Assembly (NCBI GenBank): GCA_038748065.1 | Contig: JBCDJG010000017.1 | Span: 1 to 64,000, forward strand | Direction: 5' to 3' | DNA from: JBCDJG01 sp038748065 | GTDB lineage: Bacteria > Pseudomonadota > Gammaproteobacteria > Pseudomonadales > Halieaceae | DNA length: 64,000 nt | Shown here: piece after piece, positions 59,037-64,000 of the stretch | How positions within the stretch are numbered: the first letter of the stretch is position 1 | How the letters are laid out: each line of letters opens with the position of its first letter | Notes under the pieces: model-generated | Database searches by the model: none | Seen by the model: only the letters and a program-made list of their open reading frames with translations | What the model was told of the DNA's origin: nothing | Made by a program: the position numbers and the translations under genes

Positions 59037-59435
59037 ATGACACCCAGTCGGCCTTACATCATGCGTGCACTCTACGAGTGGATCGTAGACAACCAGTGCA
59101 CCCCCTACATCCTCGTGGACGCCACTTCTGAGGGCGTGATGGTGCCGTCACAGTATGTGAAGGACGGGCAGATTGTGCTCAATATCTCGCCGGGAGCCGT
59201 TATCGACCTGGATATCAGTAACGAGCTGGTGAGCTTCAACGGTCGCTTTGGCGGTGTTGCCATGGATATTTCGGTGCCCGTTGCCGCGGTGGTTGGCATC
59301 TATGCGCGCGAAAACGGGCAGGGTATGGTGTTTGAGATGGATGATATGGTGCCAACTGACCCTGACGACGATGGCCCTCCAGCTCCCGGCCCCGGTAAGC
59401 CTGAAGGCAGGCCAGCCCTGAAGGTGGTCAAGTAA
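59037..59435 (+). CDS. sspB: ClpXP adaptor / stringent starvation protein B
   Basis: The 132-residue protein has the SspB fold opening TPSRPYIMRALYEWIVDNQCTPYILVDA, and FNGRFGGVAMDISVPVAAVVGIYARENGQGMVF. Its C-terminal tail is acidic then ends PALKVVK, the ClpX-docking motif. It delivers ssrA-tagged peptides to ClpXP. It converges with the lipoprotein gene after 4 bases. Confidence 0.95.
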   Translation: MTPSRPYIMRALYEWIVDNQCTPYILVDATSEGVMVPSQYVKDGQIVLNISPGAVIDLDISNELVSFNGRFGGVAMDISVPVAAVVGIYARENGQGMVFEMDDMVPTDPDDDGPPAPGPGKPEGRPALKVVK

Positions 59436-59439
59436 TCAA

Positions 59440-60024
59440 TCAGTCGATAAATTCGAAGAGCTTGACCACCCGTTGCACGCCCGATGTATTGGCGGCCACG
59501 TCAGTGATGCGATCCGCCTCCTCACGAGTGACCAGACCCATCAGGTATACCACGCCGTTCTCTGTAACCACCTTGACCCTGAGACCGGGCGTGTCAGATC
59601 CTCCCAGCAGCCACGACTTAACCTTGGTTGTGATCCAGGTGTCCGAGGTTCTGGTCATGCCGGAACTCGGCGCAGACACCTCCATCTCGTTATAGATTCG
59701 GCGCACACCTCGCAGCTCACGTACCACCTCCGTCGCCTGCAGCTTTAGCGCCTGCGTGGCGACTTGGCCTGCCAGTAGTACGTAGCCGTTATAGCTGACC
59801 ACAACCAGATGAGCGTCATCAAAGGCCTCGTCGGCATCATGGATGTTGACGACGGCCTTGGTTTCGATAGTCTCGTCCTCAAACTGTTGGGCTATTGTTC
59901 GCTCTCCCGGGTCCTCCTCTATCTTATTGGTTTCTATAGTTGCCAGAAAACTGCCGCAGCCCGCAAGGTAGAGGCAAAGCAGCGAAGGTATGAGTATTCG
60001 AAGCGCAAACATGCTATGGGGCAT
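59440..60024 (-). CDS. dolP: BON-domain outer-membrane lipoprotein DolP
   Basis: The 194-residue lipoprotein has the signal LLCLYLAGC and two BON domains (about 45-115 and 125-190), with GYVLLAGQVATQALKL and NGVVYLMGLVTREEADRI. DolP (YraP) supports outer-membrane integrity and BAM activity. It is last in the lpoA-yraN-diaA-dolP series; a second ATG four codons in is an alternative start. Confidence 0.92.
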   Translation of the reverse strand: MPHSMFALRILIPSLLCLYLAGCGSFLATIETNKIEEDPGERTIAQQFEDETIETKAVVNIHDADEAFDDAHLVVVSYNGYVLLAGQVATQALKLQATEVVRELRGVRRIYNEMEVSAPSSGMTRTSDTWITTKVKSWLLGGSDTPGLRVKVVTENGVVYLMGLVTREEADRITDVAANTSGVQRVVKLFEFID

Positions 60025-60026
60025 CC

Positions 60027-60590
60027 TTATTCGGTACCGAACAGGCCAGTCTCTATTAGTTCGACCAGGGTCGTGACCGCCATAGTCGCGAGCGCGGGGC
60101 AGCTGCGCTCGTCGGCCGCGGCAATGGACACATGCAGCCGTTCACCTGTGGCGAGCATTCCGGACGAGTCGCTGACGCAAATGCAGATCACGTGCATGCT
60201 GCGCTCCGCCGCCGCGGCGATAGCCCCGTGGCACTCGCTGCTGTCACCGCAGACAATGAGCAGAACGTCGCCTGCCTGACCCAGCGCGCGCAGCTGCCGT
60301 GCGAGGGACTCATCAGCCGAGCTGCCCCTGTTATCGGCGAGTGGCTGCAGTGTTATGGTTGGCAGTGCTGGGCGTTCGAGTGCGCCCGGGCCCATCATTT
60401 GCTCAGCAAACAGTGATGCCATGGCGCGCAGCGACCCGGACCCGGCGGTGACCACTTTCCGGTCCTCCAACAGAGCGTTGACAAGAAGCTCGCTCGCCAG
60501 AGAGAGATTCTCTGCGAGGCCGTCCACGGTCATGGTCGCTGCCTCGATCGTGGTCTGGAAACTCTCCGCGATACGCTGGTAGCTGTCCAT
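60027..60590 (-). CDS. SIS-domain protein, DiaA/GmhA-like
   Basis: The 187-residue protein has the SIS fold with VVTAGSGSLRAMASLFAEQMMG in place of the usual GNGGS-AADAQH loop, and DVLLIVCGDSSECHGAIAAAAERSM as the second sugar-phosphate loop. Position between yraN and dolP is that of diaA, which times DnaA initiation. The phosphosugar loop is unusual, and catalytic activity as GmhA is unlikely. Confidence 0.78.
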   Translation of the reverse strand: MDSYQRIAESFQTTIEAATMTVDGLAENLSLASELLVNALLEDRKVVTAGSGSLRAMASLFAEQMMGPGALERPALPTITLQPLADNRGSSADESLARQLRALGQAGDVLLIVCGDSSECHGAIAAAAERSMHVICICVSDSSGMLATGERLHVSIAAADERSCPALATMAVTTLVELIETGLFGTE

Positions 60591-60603
60591 TGGTTTCTCG
60601 CGC

Positions 60604-60963
60604 CTAGGCCGTAAAAGCCGATCGAATCCAGTTCAACCGGTGATCCGCGGACGATTGTCGCGGTTCGAAGGCGATGACGTCAAATCTGCACGGCCGGTTG
60701 GCGTGTTGCGGATAATGCCGCAGAAAGGCCTTGGCCGCACGAAGCAGCTTGCGCTGTTTGGCGTGGCCGACGGCTGCAGCGGCACCCGCGAAATGGCTAT
60801 GGCTGCGGGCCTTGACCTCGACGAAGACCAGGGTTGAATCATCCAGCGCCACGATATCCAGCTCGCCGAGGCGGGTGCTGTAATTGCGCTGTACAATTTG
60901 CCAACCCCGCTCAAGCAGCCAGTTGGCCGCTCGCTCCTCAAACTGATCGCCAAGGTCGCGCAC
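60604..60963 (-). CDS. yraN: YraN-family endonuclease-like protein (UPF0102)
   Basis: The 119-residue protein has the restriction-endonuclease-like core ELDIVALDDSTLVFVEVKARS (Glu, Asp, Glu-x-Lys) and ends RFDVIAFEP. No reaction is established for the family. It lies 33 bases after lpoA. Confidence 0.9.
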   Translation of the reverse strand: MRDLGDQFEERAANWLLERGWQIVQRNYSTRLGELDIVALDDSTLVFVEVKARSHSHFAGAAAAVGHAKQRKLLRAAKAFLRHYPQHANRPCRFDVIAFEPRQSSADHRLNWIRSAFTA

Positions 60964-60996
60964 CGCAGTAATCCCGAAAGCATGTCGTCATCGAGT

Positions 60997-62802
60997 TTAA
61001 AAGCTGCGGCGAATCGCGTCGCCATCAAATTTCGCCGGGCTTGGCTCACGCAGCAGGCGCTGTGCGGGATCAAGCCGCAGCAGCCCCGTGTGGCCTGGAA
61101 TCAGTGCTTCGGCCCCGTAGTCTAACTGGCCCAGGCGGCGCTGCACCAGATAGGCCTCTGCGCCCAGCGCATTCAGCCGTTTGTAGGCGGCGCCTGAGTC
61201 GCCACTCCCCTCGAGCGTTTGCTGCAGACCAGCGCGATTTTCGAGCAGCCACGGCATTTCGACCAGTCGCAGACCGCTCAAATCGCGATCGCGCTGGTCT
61301 GCGCCGCCGCTGTAGGATGACGAAATGCCCCACACAGGCAGATCACCCGCGTAATGATAGGCGAGCAGGGGCTTGATCGCGCGCGCCTGGGCGCTGTTTC
61401 GGGTCAACAGGAACACCGCATCAATGTCGTATCGGCGGCGTGCGGTGAACTCAAGGTTCACACCCAGATACGCCCTGAGCTCCTGTGCGCGCTGTTTGCT
61501 GTCCGGAATGCCCAGGGCTCCCTCAATACCACTCGAATAGCCCTCTGGGTCACGGTAAACGGCGGCGCTCGCGACGACCCCGCCGAGCGGCTGGAAACGC
61601 TCACGCAACGCACGTTCTACTTTATCGCCCCACTCGCCCTCTGGCCGCACCAGAAGCGCGCGCCGGGCACCACTGCCGAAAGCCAGCTCAGCCACTCTTG
61701 CTACCTCATCCTCCGGCGATAGTGAGAGTTGTAGTAGCGGGCTGCCGGCCGCGGGAATTGCCGTATCGAGGCGATTTAGCGCAAGGACGGTAACCGGGCG
61801 CTGCGGAAGCATCGCGAGGTCTGCGACGGCAGTTTTCGACAGCGGGCCTATGATCAAGTCTGCTCCCAGCGCCAGGGCCGCCTGGTAGGCCTCACGCGAG
61901 TCGCTGTAGCGCGTTCTATCAAGCACGGTAAGCCCGCCGTCAACCGCCTCACTCCCTCGCCCCTGGTAGTAGGCCGCCAGGTAGCCGTCTCGGACCGCCC
62001 TTCCGGCAACCCCGAGGCGACCACTGAGCGGCAGAATCAGCACGGCTCTGGATGCCGTCCGTGGCGCTTCCAGACCATCCAGGCCTGCCGGCAAACGGGA
62101 GGCCGCCGGATGCTGAGCGTTATCGCTTTGCCAGGCGACAAGCTGCGCGCTATCCACAGGTCGTCCGCCCGCGTCCGCGATATCAGCCAGCTCGATGTAG
62201 CCACGTAGTTCTGCATCAAGTGGTTGGCGCAAGGCGGACAGTCGCTGGGCTCGGTCCATGCGCGCGAGATTTTGCCATAGCGCCTGGCGGGCTTGTGGCG
62301 CGCTGTCCGGGTAGCGACGGGCAAGCTCCAGGTTCACGCTGGCACCGCCAAGATAGTCTGTGGTTAATGCCAGATGCTGTCGCTGCGATTCCAACACGCG
62401 GTAGCGGACGCCTGGGTGCAGCACTTGGCCTGATAGTCTGTCGAGTTGCTCCCTTGAGCGCGTCACCTCACCCTGCTGGTAGGCGATGCTCGCTTGAAGA
62501 TATTCGAGATATTGTCGGTCATTCGTGGTCAGCTCAAGGCTCTCCAGTGGCACCAGAGTAGCCGTGGCGAGCAAGTGGTCGAATGCAGCCAGGGCTCGTT
62601 CCACCTCATTGAACAGGGATGCGTGCTCACTTGCTGGTAGTGCAGTCTGCTCCTCGATAAGGCCTGGGTCAGGCTCGGGCTCTGGCTCGACGACCTTCGG
62701 TTCGTCGGGCTTCGGGGGTGCGGCGCCACAGGCCGCAAGGAATAGTGCGAGGGTATAAATTGCGATGAGCCTGGGGGTCGGCCTGTTCGCCAGAGATGTC
62801 AT
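60997..62802 (-). CDS. lpoA: Penicillin-binding-protein activator LpoA
   Basis: The ATG at 62802 gives a 601-residue outer-membrane lipoprotein with lipobox FLAAC. A TPR-like N-terminal region of about 230 residues is followed by a periplasmic-binding-protein-like domain (AVLILPLSGRLGVAGRAVRDGYLAAYYQ, GADLIIGPLSKTAVADLA, DAVFLLTRNSAQARAIKPLLAYHY). LpoA activates PBP1a. It diverges from rsmI over 67 bases. Confidence 0.93.
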   Translation of the reverse strand: MTSLANRPTPRLIAIYTLALFLAACGAAPPKPDEPKVVEPEPEPDPGLIEEQTALPASEHASLFNEVERALAAFDHLLATATLVPLESLELTTNDRQYLEYLQASIAYQQGEVTRSREQLDRLSGQVLHPGVRYRVLESQRQHLALTTDYLGGASVNLELARRYPDSAPQARQALWQNLARMDRAQRLSALRQPLDAELRGYIELADIADAGGRPVDSAQLVAWQSDNAQHPAASRLPAGLDGLEAPRTASRAVLILPLSGRLGVAGRAVRDGYLAAYYQGRGSEAVDGGLTVLDRTRYSDSREAYQAALALGADLIIGPLSKTAVADLAMLPQRPVTVLALNRLDTAIPAAGSPLLQLSLSPEDEVARVAELAFGSGARRALLVRPEGEWGDKVERALRERFQPLGGVVASAAVYRDPEGYSSGIEGALGIPDSKQRAQELRAYLGVNLEFTARRRYDIDAVFLLTRNSAQARAIKPLLAYHYAGDLPVWGISSSYSGGADQRDRDLSGLRLVEMPWLLENRAGLQQTLEGSGDSGAAYKRLNALGAEAYLVQRRLGQLDYGAEALIPGHTGLLRLDPAQRLLREPSPAKFDGDAIRRSF

Positions 62803-62869
62803 GCTATGCTTCGCCCACCGGCTGGTTCCGTGCCGGAGTGTATCACCACCACGGCGGGAAGGGGGATCG

Positions 62870-63700
62870 GTGGAGCCCGGTTTGTACATTGTCGCAACGC
62901 CTATTGGAAACCTCGCTGATTTGAGCCAGCGCGCAATCGACACACTGCGCGCCGCAGATATTGTTGCCTGCGAAGATACCCGGCACAGTCGACGACTGTT
63001 GCAGCATTACGATATTGAAGCCACTTGTGTGCCCTATCATGAGCATAGTGACGAGGATGTGGCCGAGCGGCTGTTAGCGCGCCTGGACGATGGCGGGAAT
63101 GTTGCCCTTGTTTCTGATGCCGGTACTCCACTGATATCTGACCCAGGTTATCGCCTCGTGCGGCAGGCTCAGGACGCCGGCCATCTCGTTGTTCCCATAG
63201 CCGGGCCCTGTGCGGCGATCGCGGCACTCAGTGCCTCGGGTCTGGCCACTGATCGATTTCGCTTTGAGGGCTTTCTGCCGCCTAAGGCTGGCGCTCGGCG
63301 TCGTGCGCTGGAGTCGCTCGCTGATATCTCGATGACGCTGGTCTTTTACGAGGCGCCCCACCGCGTGGCCGCAAGCCTCGAGGAAATGGTCAGCGTATTC
63401 GGCCCAGACCGTGAGGCGGTGCTGGCAAGAGAGTTGAGTAAGGCTTTCGAGACGATAAGTCGCGCGCCGCTCGCTGAACTCGCCTCCTGGGTTGTTGCGG
63501 ATAGCAATCAGCAGCGGGGTGAAATTGTGCTTTTGGTGGCCGGGAGTGATCCGCGCGAGCAGTCCCTGGACCCCCTCGTTGCCGGCCTCCTGGAACGCCT
63601 GGCTCAGGAGCTACCACCAAAGCGCGCAGCGGCGCTGGTGGCCGACGTCTACGGCCTGCGCAAGAACGCCCTCTACGACTACCTGTTGCAGAAGCGCTGA
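62870..63700 (+). CDS. rsmI: 16S rRNA (cytidine(1402)-2'-O)-methyltransferase
   Basis: The GTG at 62870 has AAGGGGG upstream and gives 276 residues starting VEPGLYIVATPIGNLADLS. The tetrapyrrole-methylase fold is marked by ACEDTRHSRRLL, VSDAGTPLISDPG and GPCAAIAALSASGL. It methylates C1402 in the ribosomal P site. The rnpB promoter lies across its 3' end. Confidence 0.95.
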   Translation: MEPGLYIVATPIGNLADLSQRAIDTLRAADIVACEDTRHSRRLLQHYDIEATCVPYHEHSDEDVAERLLARLDDGGNVALVSDAGTPLISDPGYRLVRQAQDAGHLVVPIAGPCAAIAALSASGLATDRFRFEGFLPPKAGARRRALESLADISMTLVFYEAPHRVAASLEEMVSVFGPDREAVLARELSKAFETISRAPLAELASWVVADSNQQRGEIVLLVAGSDPREQSLDPLVAGLLERLAQELPPKRAAALVADVYGLRKNALYDYLLQKR

Positions 63701-63714
63701 CGCGTCGGTAGGCT
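63686..63714 (+). promoter_or_regulatory. Sigma-70 promoter for rnpB
   Basis: TTGCAG (63686-63691) and TAGGCT (63709-63714) are 17 bases apart, with the TGGCGCC discriminator ahead of the RNA start near 63722. The -35 overlaps the last codons of rsmI. Confidence 0.65.
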
Positions 63715-63721
63715 TGGCGCC

Positions 63722-64000
63722 GAGTTGGTCAGACGATCGCTGTATCGCTTGCGGTGCGGAGGAAAGTCCGGGCTCCACAGGGCAGGATGCCAGGTAACAC
63801 CTGGGGGGCGCGAGCCTACGGAAAGTGCAGCAGAAAGGATACCGCCTCGGCGACGAGGTAAGGGTGAAAAGGTGCGGTAAGAGCGCACCGCGCGGCTGGT
63901 AACAGGCGCGGCGATGGTAAACCCCATCCGGAGCAAGACCAAATAGGAATCCATTGGCCGTGGCCCACGGCGGATTCGGGTAGGTCGCTACAGGCAGCTG
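63722..64000 (+). ncRNA. rnpB: RNase P RNA (5' part, cut by window end)
   Basis: From GAGTTGGTCAGACGATCGC the sequence follows bacterial type A M1 RNA. It contains GGAGGAAAGTCCGGGCTCC, GTGCCAGGTAAC-like GATGCCAGGTAACACCTGGG, GGTAAGGGTGAAAAGGTGCGGTAAGAGCGCACCGCGCGGCTGGTAACA in adjoining blocks, and CCGGAGCAAGACCAAATAGG. The P12 region is shorter than in E. coli. About 280 bases are present; the final part, including the 3' end that closes P1, lies beyond the window. Confidence 0.97.

Overview
The window is a near-continuous stretch of gammaproteobacterial core chromosome with about 65 protein genes, two tRNAs, the start of the RNase P RNA and one decayed insertion-sequence fragment. Long runs keep the gene order known from Pseudomonas: moeB-prmC-prfA-hemA / TPR lipoprotein-lolB-ispE-tRNA-Gln-prs-rplY-pth-ychF; gatCAB / mreBCD-maf-yhdP; ptsO-rapZ-ptsN-hpf-rpoN-lptBAC-kdsCD; mlaC-ibaG-murA-hisGD; degS/algW-nif3-zapG-zapE-rplM-rpsI-petABC-sspAB-dolP-diaA-yraN-lpoA-rsmI-rnpB. 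The GC-rich codon use, the SspAB, PA4642-family and lipoprotein genes, and an IPTL/PEP-CTERM-like exported protein suggest a marine gammaproteobacterium of the Cellvibrionales/Halieaceae kind. That placement is inference from content, not a computed one.

Layout. 0-9.9 kb is the most accessory part: an ISL3-type transposase remnant, tRNA-Met, a C-terminally anchored secreted protein, an exported Ntn-hydrolase, an SDR with an apparent signal peptide, a START-domain protein, an MFS carrier, a phosphoribosyltransferase, a DUF1223 protein, dgkA, a protein made of 11-residue repeats, an enoyl-CoA hydratase and a PNPOx-fold protein. 9.9-24.3 kb is translation and precursor supply (ychF, pth, rplY, prs, tRNA-Gln, ispE, lolB, hemA, prfA, prmC, moeB) plus a MATE exporter, a DoxX protein and rhlB. 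24.3-37 kb holds cysZ, an Smr protein, the amidotransferase operon, the cell-shape operon and yhdP. 37-46.4 kb is one long leftward series joining Mg2+ transport, nitrogen PTS, sigma-54, the Lpt bridge and Kdo synthesis. 46.5-50.8 kb is mlaC, ibaG, murA, hisG and hisD. 50.8-64 kb is periplasmic proteolysis, division factors, two ribosomal proteins, the bc1 complex, stringent starvation proteins and the lpoA cluster, ending inside rnpB.

How the genes work together. Envelope building dominates: isoprenoid precursor (ispE), lipoprotein sorting (lolB), peptidoglycan (murA, lpoA, mreBCD), LPS core and transport (kdsCD, lptABC), and lipid trafficking (mlaC, yhdP). Respiration is represented by the bc1 operon.

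I found no defence island, prophage, CRISPR array or biosynthetic cluster. The most notable departures are: cytochrome b and cytochrome c1 encoded as one 680-residue open frame; mreC with no ATG, GTG or TTG start upstream of its membrane anchor; a secreted tandem-repeat protein; mlaC left without mlaFEDB; and rng missing between maf and yhdP. No gap between genes exceeds 300 bases.
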